DNA from: Alcanivorax sp. 1008
GTDB taxonomy: Bacteria; Pseudomonadota; Gammaproteobacteria; Pseudomonadales; Alcanivoracaceae
Assembly (NCBI RefSeq): GCF_020667895.1
Contig: NZ_JAFMPS010000002.1
Coordinates: forward strand, 15,131-79,130
DNA: 64,000 nucleotides
Reading direction: 5' to 3'
The translations under genes were made by a program, and so were the position numbers. Below the pieces are notes generated by a model. It ran no database searches. It saw nothing but the letters and a program-made list of their open reading frames with translations, and was not told the DNA's origin. Position 1 is the stretch's first letter. Every line of letters begins with the position of its first letter. This document shows, piece after piece, positions 20,866 to 29,490 of the stretch.

Positions 20866-21611
20866 GCCAGGACAACACCACCCACTTCGGCTACCAGCAG
20901 GTACCGCTGCAGGAAAAAGCCAAGCGGGTTGCCGGCGTATTCCGCTCCGTGGCGCCCAAGTACGACCTGATGAACGACCTTATGTCGATGGGCATTCACA
21001 GGGTGTGGAAGCGTTTCACCCTGGAACTGGCCGGAGTGCGGCGCGGCCAGCGGGTACTGGATCTGGCCGGCGGCACCGGCGATCTGGCAATGAAGTTTTC
21101 CCGACTGGTGGGCGACCAGGGTGAAGTGATCCTTGCCGACATCAACGAAGCCATGCTCGGTGTTGGTCGCGACCGCCTGCTCGACAATGGCTGCGGCCAC
21201 AACACCCGGGTGGTGCAGGTTAACGCTGAAGCCCTGCCGTTTGCTGATAACACCTTTAACTGCATCACCATTGCCTTCGGTCTGCGCAATGTTACCGACA
21301 AAGACAGGGCACTGCGTTCCATGTTGCGGGTACTGAAGCCCGGCGGCCGCTTGCTTGTATTGGAGTTCTCCAAACCAATCCATGATCCGCTATCAAAGCT
21401 TTACGATCTGTACTCGTTCAGCATCTTGCCGAAGCTCGGCCAGGCAGTGGCCGGTGATGCAGAGTCCTATCGCTATTTGGCTGAGTCGATTCGCATGCAC
21501 CCGGATCAGGACACTCTGAAAGGCATGATGGAAACAGCCGGCTTTGCCCGCTGCGAATATTTCAACATGACCGGCGGCATTGTTGCCCTGCACCGCGGCT
21601 TCAAGTTGTGA
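20862..21611 (+). CDS. ubiE: Ubiquinone/menaquinone C-methyltransferase UbiE
   Basis: SAM-dependent C-methylation of the quinone ring (249 aa). The SAM-binding motif [14 protein letters not shown] lies near residue 63-76, with the family blocks [26 protein letters not shown] near the N-terminus and [24 protein letters not shown]. The C-terminus RGFKL is typical. It lies in the order FFLEELY gene-ubiE-ubiJ-ubiB. Confidence 0.96.
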   Translation: MSQDNTTHFGYQQVPLQEKAKRVAGVFRSVAPKYDLMNDLMSMGIHRVWKRFTLELAGVRRGQRVLDLAGGTGDLAMKFSRLVGDQGEVILADINEAMLGVGRDRLLDNGCGHNTRVVQVNAEALPFADNTFNCITIAFGLRNVTDKDRALRSMLRVLKPGGRLLVLEFSKPIHDPLSKLYDLYSFSILPKLGQAVAGDAESYRYLAESIRMHPDQDTLKGMMETAGFARCEYFNMTGGIVALHRGFKL

Positions 21612-21624
21612 GGGAACCACGCTA

Positions 21625-22263
21625 ATGGATACGCGCCCACCAAACCTGTTTGAAGCCACTGCTCTGGCGACCATGGAGCGCGCAATCAATACTGCACTGC
21701 AGGCGGATGCCCTGACCCTTGAACAACTGCGCGAACATAGTGGCCGGCTGATTGCGGTGCATCTTAGTTTCCCTCCGCTATCGATTTACGCCCTGATTGT
21801 TGACGATGGCATTGAGCTATATCACGGCAGTGAGGCAGAAGCCGATGTGACCGTTCGAGGCGGGCCGATTGATCTTGCTGGGCAACTTTTTCAGTGGAAA
21901 ACTGCTGACAGCGCCATCGCCGGGCCGGTACAGATCAGTGGCGACAGGGAACTACTGCAGAGCATTATTGGCATTCTCAAACAGCTTGATCTGAACTGGG
22001 CCGCGCTGATGCAGCCACTACTGGGCAGCGAACTTGCTCAGCAAGTGGAATACGGAGCCCGACGAGCATTTTCCATGGCACGTCAGGCTTTTGATCTTTT
22101 CCTCAATCGCGCCGGTGACTTCCTGCGCGAAGAATCATCGCTAATGGCCTTGCGTCGTGATGTAGTAGAGTTCAATCAGGATGTGGATGAGCTACGCTCT
22201 GATGCGGACCGCCTTGCTGCGCGCATTTCTCGCCTAAAGCAGCAGAGCGAGGCTGGGCAATAA
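21625..22263 (+). CDS. ubiJ: Ubiquinone biosynthesis accessory factor UbiJ (SCP2 domain)
   Basis: A 212-residue protein with an N-terminal sterol-carrier (SCP2) domain (about 15-115), which in UbiJ binds the hydrophobic quinone precursors, and a C-terminal helical/coiled segment ending in a charged tail. ATG 21625 is chosen because AGGGAA lies 8 nt upstream; the open frame continues back into ubiE. Its TAA overlaps the ubiB ATG by 1 nt. In E. coli UbiJ scaffolds the cytoplasmic Ubi metabolon together with UbiK. Confidence 0.9.
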   Translation: MDTRPPNLFEATALATMERAINTALQADALTLEQLREHSGRLIAVHLSFPPLSIYALIVDDGIELYHGSEAEADVTVRGGPIDLAGQLFQWKTADSAIAGPVQISGDRELLQSIIGILKQLDLNWAALMQPLLGSELAQQVEYGARRAFSMARQAFDLFLNRAGDFLREESSLMALRRDVVEFNQDVDELRSDADRLAARISRLKQQSEAGQ

Positions 22264-23867
22264 TGTTTCCGATTTTCCGCGTACTGTTTGTACTTCATAT
22301 TATCTGCCGCTATCGGCTGATTTCACTGCTGCCGCCTCACCCGCTACTCAGGCCACTGATCCTTATCGAGTATCTGATTCCGTCCAGCTGGTTCGGCCCA
22401 CGCCACCTGTCTGATGGCGAACGGCTGCAACATGCCCTGCAAGAGCTTGGGCCAATCTTTATCAAGTTCGGTCAACTCCTTGCTACTCGCCGCGATCTGC
22501 TACCCGGCGAATGGACGGATGCTCTGGCAAAGCTGCAGGACCAGGTGGCGCCCTTTGATGCTGCTGCCTCTCAGCGCATTATCGAGCGCGAGCTGGGCAA
22601 ACCGGTGACTGAACTGTTTGCCCGATTCGAACAAACCCCGATGGCAGCGGCTTCCGTGGCCCAGGTGCATGCGGCGGAGTTAGCCGGCGGACAGGAGGTC
22701 GTGGTCAAGGTTATCCGCCCGGGTATCGAGCGCATCGTTGCCCGTGACCTGAAGGTGATGAAATCTGGCGCAGCATGGCTGGAGCGTTTATGGAAAGACG
22801 CCAGATACTTTCGTCCTTCCAGGGTGGTTGCAGACTATGAGGATGTGATTCTCGGCGAGCTGGACCTGCGTCAGGAAGCACGCAATGCAGAAGCTATGCG
22901 CCGCCACTTTTTGTTCAGCCCACTTTTGCATATCCCCGCCACCCATGCCGAACTGTGCACTGATAAAGTGATGGTGTCAGATCGGATCTATGGCATCCCG
23001 GTCAATGATGTGGAACGCATTCGTGCCGCCGGCATTGAGCCACGCCTGCTGGCAGAGCGAGGCTTTGAGATTTTCTTTGCTCAGGTTTTTCGCCATAACC
23101 TGTTTCACGCTGACATGCACCCCGGCAATATTTTTGTGAACCCGGCCCATCCGGAGTCACCTCAGTATATTGCGGTCGACTGCGCTATCGCCGGACGGCT
23201 ATCCAAGGAAGACTTGCATGTACTGGGCCGTCTGGCCCTGCTAGTAATGCGCCGCGACTATGGCGGCATGGTGGATGTGGTGATCCGCGCGGGCTGGACT
23301 ACCGTGCCGGTGGACCGCTCTCGGTTCCAGCGGGCGGTGGAAGAAATCGTCGACCCCATCATGTCCATGCCCCTCGACCAGCTGGAGTTCGCACCGCTGG
23401 TAATGAAGCTTTTCGACACCGCCCGCGGCTTCCATATTGAAGCCCCGATCCAGTACATACTGCTGTTAAAAACGCTGGTGCATATCGAAGGTCTGGGTCG
23501 CAGCATCTACCCGCAGCTGGACATCTGGACCCTGGGCCGGCCCATGCTGGAAAGCTGGATGCTGGAGCAATACGGTCCCTCCGCAACTCTGAAAAAATTT
23601 CAGGACAGGCTGCCGGAGTGGGCGGCCCAGCTCCCGGAAATGCCAGAGCTGTTCCGTGATGCTCTGGAAACCCTGCGCCACCTGCCCCACCAGCAACGCC
23701 AACTGGAGGAGCACCTGCGGCGCGATCAGACGCGCCATCGGCGCAAGCTAATTGGCGGGCTCGCTGGACTGGGGCTGATTGGCGGTGCGGCGCTGGCCCC
23801 CGCATTCTGGGCGGGCGCCGCGCTGGTTGGCGGATTAGCCCTGACCGGCTGGGCGATTCGGGCGTAG
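22263..23867 (+). CDS. ubiB: Atypical kinase UbiB (ubiquinone biosynthesis)
   Basis: ADCK/UbiB-family protein (534 aa) needed for ubiquinone synthesis; an ATPase that probably helps extract lipid precursors from the membrane. Seen are the KxGQ-type motif FIKFGQLLATR, the Ala-rich nucleotide loop AAASVAQVH (about 138-146), ELDLRQEARNAE, and the catalytic HADMHPGNIFV. Two hydrophobic C-terminal helices (about 495-532) form the membrane anchor. The start overlaps the ubiJ stop. Confidence 0.95.
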   Translation: MFPIFRVLFVLHIICRYRLISLLPPHPLLRPLILIEYLIPSSWFGPRHLSDGERLQHALQELGPIFIKFGQLLATRRDLLPGEWTDALAKLQDQVAPFDAAASQRIIERELGKPVTELFARFEQTPMAAASVAQVHAAELAGGQEVVVKVIRPGIERIVARDLKVMKSGAAWLERLWKDARYFRPSRVVADYEDVILGELDLRQEARNAEAMRRHFLFSPLLHIPATHAELCTDKVMVSDRIYGIPVNDVERIRAAGIEPRLLAERGFEIFFAQVFRHNLFHADMHPGNIFVNPAHPESPQYIAVDCAIAGRLSKEDLHVLGRLALLVMRRDYGGMVDVVIRAGWTTVPVDRSRFQRAVEEIVDPIMSMPLDQLEFAPLVMKLFDTARGFHIEAPIQYILLLKTLVHIEGLGRSIYPQLDIWTLGRPMLESWMLEQYGPSATLKKFQDRLPEWAAQLPEMPELFRDALETLRHLPHQQRQLEEHLRRDQTRHRRKLIGGLAGLGLIGGAALAPAFWAGAALVGGLALTGWAIRA

Positions 23868-23884
23868 CGGTCGCTCCTACAAAG
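23867..23884. repeat. REP-like palindromic fragment at the ubiB stop
   Basis: The bases just after the ubiB stop read, on the minus strand, TGTAGGAGCGACCGC, close to the head of the REP palindromes common in pseudomonad intergenic DNA. Only one degenerate half-unit is present. Confidence 0.35.
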
Positions 23885-23895
23885 CGTGCCGATTC

Positions 23896-23904
23896 TGCTA
23901 TGCT
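23896..23904 (+). promoter_or_regulatory. Candidate extended -10 promoter for hisE-tatABC
   Basis: TGC plus TATGCT (23899-23904) lies 26 nt before the hisE ATG, in the 62-nt gap after ubiB. No strong -35 is visible. Confidence 0.35.
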
Positions 23905-23929
23905 CGCAGCAGTCATATTGGAGTAACGA

Positions 23930-24268
23930 ATGAGTGACATCCTCGCCCGGCTCCACTCAGTGCTGGAGGAACGCAAACAGGCGGAGCCATCCAGCTCCTA
24001 TGTGGCGAGCCTCTATCACAAGGGCCTGAACAAAATTCTGGAGAAAGTTGGCGAGGAAGCAGTGGAAAGCATTCTCGCCGCGCGCGACGCCGAGGTCAGC
24101 GGCAACAATGACAAGCTGATCGGCGAAACAGCGGATCTATGGTTTCACTCCATGGTGATGCTGAGCAAACTGGGAGCCAACCCGGACCAGGTGCTTGCCG
24201 AACTGGACAAGCGCTTTGGCCTGTCAGGCATCGACGAAAAAAATTCACGTTCCCAACAGGGAGAATAA
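23930..24268 (+). CDS. hisE: Phosphoribosyl-ATP pyrophosphatase HisE
   Basis: Second step of histidine synthesis, hydrolysing phosphoribosyl-ATP to phosphoribosyl-AMP (112 aa). The all-helical MazG-like fold is recognised by [14 protein letters not shown] and the metal-binding acidic residues of [15 protein letters not shown] ribosome site GGAGTAA precedes the ATG. In pseudomonads hisI stands between ubiB and hisE; here there are only 62 nt between them and no hisI. It is followed by tatA at 2 nt. Confidence 0.95.
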   Translation: MSDILARLHSVLEERKQAEPSSSYVASLYHKGLNKILEKVGEEAVESILAARDAEVSGNNDKLIGETADLWFHSMVMLSKLGANPDQVLAELDKRFGLSGIDEKNSRSQQGE

Positions 24269-24270
24269 CC

Positions 24271-24492
24271 ATGTTGTCCGGCATCAGTATCTGGCAGCTC
24301 CTCATCGTACTGGTAATCATCATGCTGATCTTTGGCACCAAGAAGCTGCGCAATATCGGCGGCGATCTGGGTGGTGCCGTAAAAGGCTTTAAAGAAGCCG
24401 TAAAAGACGGTGAGAAATCCGCTGACAAACAGCTCAGCGAAAGTAAATCCGAGACTCAGAACGATAAAGTCAGCGACAAGGATCAGGTCTGA
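24271..24492 (+). CDS. tatA: Sec-independent translocase subunit TatA
   Basis: Small pore-forming Tat component (73 aa). It has a short N-terminal transmembrane helix (about 5-20), then [23 protein letters not shown], the hinge and amphipathic helix diagnostic of TatA, and a polar, disordered tail. ATG 24271 follows GGGAGAA and begins the conserved [13 protein letters not shown]. It is the first of tatABC and translates two bases after hisE. Confidence 0.95.
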   Translation: MLSGISIWQLLIVLVIIMLIFGTKKLRNIGGDLGGAVKGFKEAVKDGEKSADKQLSESKSETQNDKVSDKDQV

Positions 24493-24513
24493 TCCTGATG
24501 GAGTTCTGCGTCG

Positions 24514-24822
24514 ATGTTTGATATCGGCTTCTTCGAGCTACTGGTTGTTTTTGTTATTGGCCTGCTGGTGCTCGGCCCCGAGCGCCTGCCCAAGGTGGTA
24601 CGCGCCATTGGCCACTGGACTGGTCGCGCCAAGGCCACCCTAAACAACCTCAAGTACGAGATGGAGCGCGAAGCCTACAACGAGGAAATGAAAGAGCGAT
24701 TCAAGAAGCAGCTTGAGGAACTCGGCATCGACGAAAATGCGCTGGCCTCCGGTCAGCACGAAGAGCAGCAAGCACTTAACGCTGCGCCAGAGTCCTCACA
24801 GAAAGAAAAAGATGACCGATAA
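24514..24822 (+). CDS. tatB: Sec-independent translocase subunit TatB
   Basis: Tat receptor component (102 aa) that pairs with TatC to bind twin-arginine signal peptides. The N-terminus MFDIGFFELLVVFVIGLLVLGPERLP is diagnostic, including the Glu in the membrane helix. A charged amphipathic helix and an acidic tail follow. The 3' end overlaps tatC by 11 nt. It is short for the family, but short tails are common. Confidence 0.95.
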   Translation: MFDIGFFELLVVFVIGLLVLGPERLPKVVRAIGHWTGRAKATLNNLKYEMEREAYNEEMKERFKKQLEELGIDENALASGQHEEQQALNAAPESSQKEKDDR

Positions 24823-25561
24823 ACTGACGCCACTGGATGAACCGCAACCGCTTATCAAGCATCTTATAGAGCTGCGCGACCGGCTACTTAGAACCATGCT
24901 GGCAATTGCCTGTGTGTTTTTCCCCCTCTTCTATTTCTCCCAGGAACTTTATACCCTGGTTGCCCAGCCGCTGATGCAATCACTGCCTGCCGGCACATCA
25001 ATGATTGCCACTGACGTCACCTCCCCTTTTCTGGTGCCGTTCAAGCTGACTCTGTATGTCAGCATACTGCTGGCCATGCCATTGATTCTGCATCAGGCGT
25101 GGGGCTTCATCTCTCCCGGCCTTTATAAACATGAAAAGAAGTTTGCCTTGCCGTTGCTGGCCAGCAGCATTGCTCTGTTTTACGGTGGCGTGGCATTTGC
25201 CTATTTTGTTGTTTTCCCGGTTTTGTTCGGCTTCTTTACCGCCATTGCCCCGGAAGGCGTAGCGGTGATGACAGACATCAGCCGTTATCTGGACTTTGTT
25301 ATAACCCTGTTTATCGCTTTTGGTGTTGCTTTTGAATTGCCGATTGCCATTTTGCTGATGGTATGGAGCGGCATCACCACGGTCGAATCACTTCGAGAAA
25401 AGCGACCTTATGTGGTGGTCGGCTGTTTTGTTATAGGCATGCTGCTAACACCGCCAGATATTATCTCGCAGACATTGTTAGCCGTGCCTATGTGGCTTCT
25501 TTTTGAAGCAGGTGTTTTTATTGCCAGCTCAATCAAGGCAAGAGAAAAGGAGCAGGAATAG
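24812..25561 (+). CDS. tatC: Sec-independent translocase subunit TatC
   Basis: Polytopic core of the Tat translocon (249 aa) with six predicted transmembrane helices. Conserved elements are PLIKHLIELRDRLLR in the N-terminal region, FWGFISPGLY-type (here AWGFISPGLYKHEKK) in the first cytoplasmic loop, FGVAFELPI and LTPPDIISQ. ATG 24812 lies inside the end of tatB and gives the usual short N-terminus. It ends the operon; the next gene is convergent. Confidence 0.96.
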   Translation: MTDKLTPLDEPQPLIKHLIELRDRLLRTMLAIACVFFPLFYFSQELYTLVAQPLMQSLPAGTSMIATDVTSPFLVPFKLTLYVSILLAMPLILHQAWGFISPGLYKHEKKFALPLLASSIALFYGGVAFAYFVVFPVLFGFFTAIAPEGVAVMTDISRYLDFVITLFIAFGVAFELPIAILLMVWSGITTVESLREKRPYVVVGCFVIGMLLTPPDIISQTLLAVPMWLLFEAGVFIASSIKAREKEQE

Positions 25562-25598
25562 CCCGGAACCGCCGCATGGCAGCCCGGGCAGTGAGCTT

Positions 25599-26048
25599 TT
25601 AGAGCGCCAAACTGCCTACTGCAACGCGCTCACCGTTCTGAATGCGCATAACCTGACTGCCATCGCGGGCCAGCACAAAACTTTCAGTCTGCGCACCGCG
25701 TAGCACCTCAACCTGCACCGAGCCATCCGCCTGATAGGTCAACAAAGCCTCATTACCAAGACCATCCTTGACTCGCTCAGTGGTGCCTGCCACTTTGGCC
25801 CCCTTGTTATTCACCGGATTGGTGCCGGTCCAGAACTCCACCGAGTTGAGAATCACAATATCTGCCAGCAAAGTCAGCCCATAAACTGGCAAAATCCAAA
25901 AGGCGAATGAGATACCCTGATTAACGAACTTTTCGTCCGTCGCACTGGCATTCCAATCCTGCACCGTATTGAACAAGGCATTTTGCCCCAGACAACCGGA
26001 CAACATTACCGAACCTGAAATTAGCATTGGTAGCATGAGCTTCTTCAT
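25599..26048 (-). CDS. DUF3332-type lipoprotein
   Basis: A 149-residue predicted lipoprotein with lipobox LSGC (Cys19). A hydrophobic segment (about 48-68) interrupts an otherwise polar sequence, preceded by N-A-L-F-N-T-V-Q-D-W-N, then a C-terminal region with short beta strands. I recognise it as DUF3332; no function is known. It is convergent with tatC (37 nt gap) and follows a minus-strand cluster of envelope genes. Confidence 0.8.
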   Translation of the reverse strand: MKKLMLPMLISGSVMLSGCLGQNALFNTVQDWNASATDEKFVNQGISFAFWILPVYGLTLLADIVILNSVEFWTGTNPVNNKGAKVAGTTERVKDGLGNEALLTYQADGSVQVEVLRGAQTESFVLARDGSQVMRIQNGERVAVGSLAL

Positions 26049-26078
26049 GATTTATGTCCTGTGAACGATTATTGACAA

Positions 26079-27011
26079 TCAGAAGGTAAGCCCATTCCCG
26101 GGCGGGCGCAATAAATCTGCTGCTGGAGGCTCGGGAGAGCGCTTGCTGGAGTCAGGCGTTGCTTGGCGCAGTGGTTGCCTGCGCACACCGCAATACTCCT
26201 CAGTAAAGCGAATCAGGCGATTGCGAACATCCGGATCTCGAAGGCTGGCAATATGCCGCCCGCGCAGCCTCTGGAACTCCTTGGTTGTCGTTGCTTGAGC
26301 ATATAGTGCCTCACCATGGGAAAACGGAATTACTTCGTCTTCTTCACTGTGTAATACCAACAATGGAGCACGCAAATAGCCAATAGCATCAATCGCATCA
26401 TATTTTTGTGGTTGAAATGGAATTACCACGGGCTTCAAAACTCGCAACAACCAATTTCGCGCCAGAATATCGCCGACAATATCGCCATAGCCGGTAAAGG
26501 CGGCCTCAATCATAAGACAGTCATAGCGACCATAGTTGCCCTCCTTTGCCAGCACCGGAATGGTCAGGCTGGCCCCCAAGCTCTGTGCAAAGACAATCAA
26601 GGGCTTGTCACCGAGGCGGCCAGACGAGCGTAACCAGTCAAGACCAAGCTGGATATCCTGCATCGCATATTTGATCTTTGGCTCGCCATCACTTAGTCCA
26701 TAGCCACGATAGTCCGGCAGAAAGACATTAAAGCCTTGCTCCGGAAGCCAGATGACATTCATGACATGCGTGCTTACGTTCTGTGCATTGCCGTGAAGAA
26801 AGTACACTGTGCCTCTGGCTGCACCCTTAGCCGGCAGCCACCAGCCATGTACGCGCTCGCCGCGGGGATGAATAAGCACCACATCCTCATAGAGCAGCCC
26901 CTGATTGGCAGGGTTCTGTACCCACGGCTTCATCGGCAAAAAATAAACGCTATTACAGCCAACAAGCAGAGCCGGCCATAACAAAATGATCAGTCGAAGT
27001 AATAACGCCAT
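26079..27011 (-). CDS. Alpha/beta hydrolase lipoprotein
   Basis: A 310-residue alpha/beta hydrolase with a lipoprotein signal (lipobox LVGC, Cys19), so it acts at the membrane surface of the periplasm. Catalytic elements are the oxyanion HG in VYFLHGNAQN, the nucleophile elbow AQSLGAS, the acid in HSEEDEVIPF, and the His in RGRHIASL. It resembles serine aminopeptidase/monoacylglycerol-lipase-like members; the substrate is unknown. ATG 27011 is chosen because it starts the signal peptide directly. It overlaps the end of the upstream DUF4105 gene by 22 nt, indicating joint expression. Confidence 0.8.
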   Translation of the reverse strand: MALLLRLIILLWPALLVGCNSVYFLPMKPWVQNPANQGLLYEDVVLIHPRGERVHGWWLPAKGAARGTVYFLHGNAQNVSTHVMNVIWLPEQGFNVFLPDYRGYGLSDGEPKIKYAMQDIQLGLDWLRSSGRLGDKPLIVFAQSLGASLTIPVLAKEGNYGRYDCLMIEAAFTGYGDIVGDILARNWLLRVLKPVVIPFQPQKYDAIDAIGYLRAPLLVLHSEEDEVIPFSHGEALYAQATTTKEFQRLRGRHIASLRDPDVRNRLIRFTEEYCGVRRQPLRQATPDSSKRSPEPPAADLLRPPGNGLTF

Positions 27012-28825
27012 GTCATCATCCAGGAATTCTCTCGGCCACCGCGCCACTCATCATGGAGGGCAGCCAGGCGGATGCCATTTTGCTGATTGATGGGTAGCTG
27101 CAGGCCGATCTGTCCGCGATGGCGATACTGGTCGTCGGCGAAATAGAGCGACTCGGCACTTAGATGAAAGCTGTAACGATTACCATGTCGCAGCACGCCC
27201 AGTTCAGCACCGCCACCACTATTAATAAAAGGATCGACATTGTCATTATTTTCAATTCTTGCCTGCAGATAGCCGTAGGGCAGCCAACCACCGACACGCC
27301 ACGCCATCCCCGGACCACCACGAACAAAGCGGGTGGCATCTCTCTGCCCCGCGACTTCCGGGCGATCTATGCCCGCATGAACAAACCAGGAAGTGGGTCG
27401 TACAAAAGCCGTTCTCGGCGCCAGCGAGCGGATATTAACCAGATCCAGCTGCCACAAACGCCAGCGGTCCGATTCCTCCCGGCGAACACGTAAGTTCAGC
27501 GCTTCGATCCAGGCGCCATCAAGAAAGCCACGGTGATTATCCAACCAGTCGTGATAGGTCAGTCGATACTGGATTTCACCAAATCCATTGTTATCACGCT
27601 GCCCTCCTGACATGGCAATCATCTGTGTAGCATGACCATGCTCCGGTGGCTCCGGTGGCCGAATAGGGGGAAGTTCTGGCGCAGTATTAGCATGCATAAG
27701 CCGCAGCAATGCGTAACTGTTGGCTGCTGCTTCAGGGTTATTTTCTTTGCTGCGATCGCGAAATCTGGCCGCCTGATAGGCCGCTCGCGCCACCAGATGA
27801 CGCCGCTCCTGGGACAACGCCTGATATTCAGGCTGCTCAGCCAGCGACACGCTTTTCATTAGCCTGACAGCCATACTGCGCTCGTCCGCAGACAGAGCCT
27901 CACCAGCTTGCTCCAGCTCCACTGCCTTGGATGGCCGATACAAGCGACTGGCAATCAAACCGGCGCCCTCAATGGCCCGAACCGTATTCACTGGCACTTC
28001 TGCAAAACGAAAATCACTCAGCAGGTCCACTTCAGGGCGCGCCACCTCAAGAAGTTCCAGTAAGCGGAACGAGCAATTCTCATCAAGAAAGTAGTAGTCA
28101 AAATCAACTTCCTTGAGCTCCCAGAGATGATCAATCATCCAACCAATCTCATTAGCATCAAGATCGAGCCGATACTCCCACATATCCCGATTTTCCAGAT
28201 GGGCGTATTCCTGAATCTTGGTTACGTAGGAAACTGTGGAGAATCGCCCCGGATAGCCCCCGGCGAGGCCCCGATATATATAAAAAATCGAGTTATCTTC
28301 CGCTGTTACCAGAGCGCCAAAGTTCACCGCCCAAGCGTACCAGTCAGACTGCTGATCCACTGCGTCAAAGCGCAGCAGAGTATGACCAAACATGGACGAA
28401 GGGCTGTTCAGATAGGCCGCTGGAAATACCAGCACCACGGATGCATCAGGGATACCGGACCGCCACTGCTGATACTCATCACAATGGGAAAAAGGCTCTG
28501 GCTCATCCCAGCCAAGTGTAGCGGCCAAATAGCGGTAGCGCGCGGGAAAACGGCAACGCTCCTCTGCGTCAGGCTGGCCCAGCACCTCAATAGAGCGACG
28601 TAGCTCTGCCAACGAATTGCTACGCCCTTCTTCAGAAAGAAAGAAGCGTGCGTCGTCCACATAACTCTGACCACGGCTACGCAGTGTGGCGCCACGATTA
28701 ATATGCAGCAGAGCCTGCCAGCGTGGTGCAGCCGCCAACTCTTCGAGAGGACTCGCCAGCACGGCACTCGGTGAGGCAAGAATCAATACAAAAAAAGTAA
28801 TAAACAGGAGGATGCCCGATGGCAT
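26990..28825 (-). CDS. DUF4105 (Lnb N-terminal-like) envelope protein
   Basis: A 611-residue exported protein with a signal peptide (cleavage near ALA-S, residue 24-25). The middle region (about 125-330) carries SSMFGHTLLRFD (His148) and FLDENCSFRLLELL (Cys251), the two conserved blocks of the DUF4105 family and consistent with a papain-like Cys/His centre. The C-terminal third (about 400-611) alternates short beta strands and ends YYFD, suggesting a barrel or beta-sandwich. I recall the family being tied to lipoprotein N-acylation (Lnb) in Bacteroides; whether that holds here is open. It is followed by the overlapping hydrolase lipoprotein gene. Confidence 0.8.
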   Translation of the reverse strand: MPSGILLFITFFVLILASPSAVLASPLEELAAAPRWQALLHINRGATLRSRGQSYVDDARFFLSEEGRSNSLAELRRSIEVLGQPDAEERCRFPARYRYLAATLGWDEPEPFSHCDEYQQWRSGIPDASVVLVFPAAYLNSPSSMFGHTLLRFDAVDQQSDWYAWAVNFGALVTAEDNSIFYIYRGLAGGYPGRFSTVSYVTKIQEYAHLENRDMWEYRLDLDANEIGWMIDHLWELKEVDFDYYFLDENCSFRLLELLEVARPEVDLLSDFRFAEVPVNTVRAIEGAGLIASRLYRPSKAVELEQAGEALSADERSMAVRLMKSVSLAEQPEYQALSQERRHLVARAAYQAARFRDRSKENNPEAAANSYALLRLMHANTAPELPPIRPPEPPEHGHATQMIAMSGGQRDNNGFGEIQYRLTYHDWLDNHRGFLDGAWIEALNLRVRREESDRWRLWQLDLVNIRSLAPRTAFVRPTSWFVHAGIDRPEVAGQRDATRFVRGGPGMAWRVGGWLPYGYLQARIENNDNVDPFINSGGGAELGVLRHGNRYSFHLSAESLYFADDQYRHRGQIGLQLPINQQNGIRLAALHDEWRGGRENSWMMTWRYYFD

Positions 28826-28860
28826 TAATACATAGCCTCAGCAGGCAGATGAAAAGATAT

Positions 28861-28890
28861 TACGCCCTGCCGCGAGTGCGGCAGAGCGTA
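28861..28890 (-). terminator. Terminator of the DUF3015 gene
   Basis: Thirteen-base arms (28861-28873 and 28878-28890) with one C-A mismatch and a GAGT loop. The core is CTGCCGC/GCGGCAG. Read on the minus strand it is followed by AATATCTTTT. It lies 12 nt after the DUF3015 stop and separates that gene from the DUF4105 gene. Confidence 0.75.
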
Positions 28891-28902
28891 GTTTGGGCTA
28901 GA

Positions 28903-29382
28903 TCAGATATGCTTGGCGAGAACCGCGTCAGCTTTCATCACAGCCGAGATCTGATCTGCCACTTCACCGGCGGTCACATCATCACGGGAGAAAATAGCGG
29001 AAAAGTTCTGGTGCATAACCTGATTAAAATGTGCACGCTCTTCAGCTGGCACGCCCATTGATACGGACAGTGCAGTCAGCGCTTCACCCTCACCGGTAGC
29101 CATATCCATAGCCACTTCTTCGAGAACGCCATTCATAGCCAGCAGGCTCTTACCGCTGTAGGTCAACGCGCCGCTGGTGTCACAACCATTGGTACCAGTG
29201 GTCATACCGAAAGTGGCGTTACCGGAGGTACCGTTTACCAGCGTAGCCAGCAGGTGCATCGGCATGCCGCTCTGACCTTCAAACAGCATGTTACCCCAAC
29301 CACAACCAGGGCCACCCGCAGCATCAGCATGCGCACCAGCAGCAGAACCCAGCAATAAGGCAGCAATGATGGTTTTCTTCAT
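28903..29382 (-). CDS. DUF3015 periplasmic protein
   Basis: A 159-residue exported protein with a Sec signal peptide (MKKTIIAALLLGSAAGAHA, cleavage after residue 19). The mature part starts with PGCGWGNMLFEG and has a second Cys in TNGCDTSG, a possible disulfide pair. I recognise the DUF3015 family; its role is unknown. ATG 29382 follows TGGAG and opens the signal peptide; the longer frame lacks one. The protein lacks membrane segments after the signal. Confidence 0.82.
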   Translation of the reverse strand: MKKTIIAALLLGSAAGAHADAAGGPGCGWGNMLFEGQSGMPMHLLATLVNGTSGNATFGMTTGTNGCDTSGALTYSGKSLLAMNGVLEEVAMDMATGEGEALTALSVSMGVPAEERAHFNQVMHQNFSAIFSRDDVTAGEVADQISAVMKADAVLAKHI

Positions 29383-29490
29383 TGTGTTTCTCCAGATTAG
29401 AATGATTTTTGCTTCCATGTGGCGCACCCAATCGCGTGGCCAGCCAAGTCCATCATAGACCAATCTACCTGCTAGCATGCAAGCAGGTTT

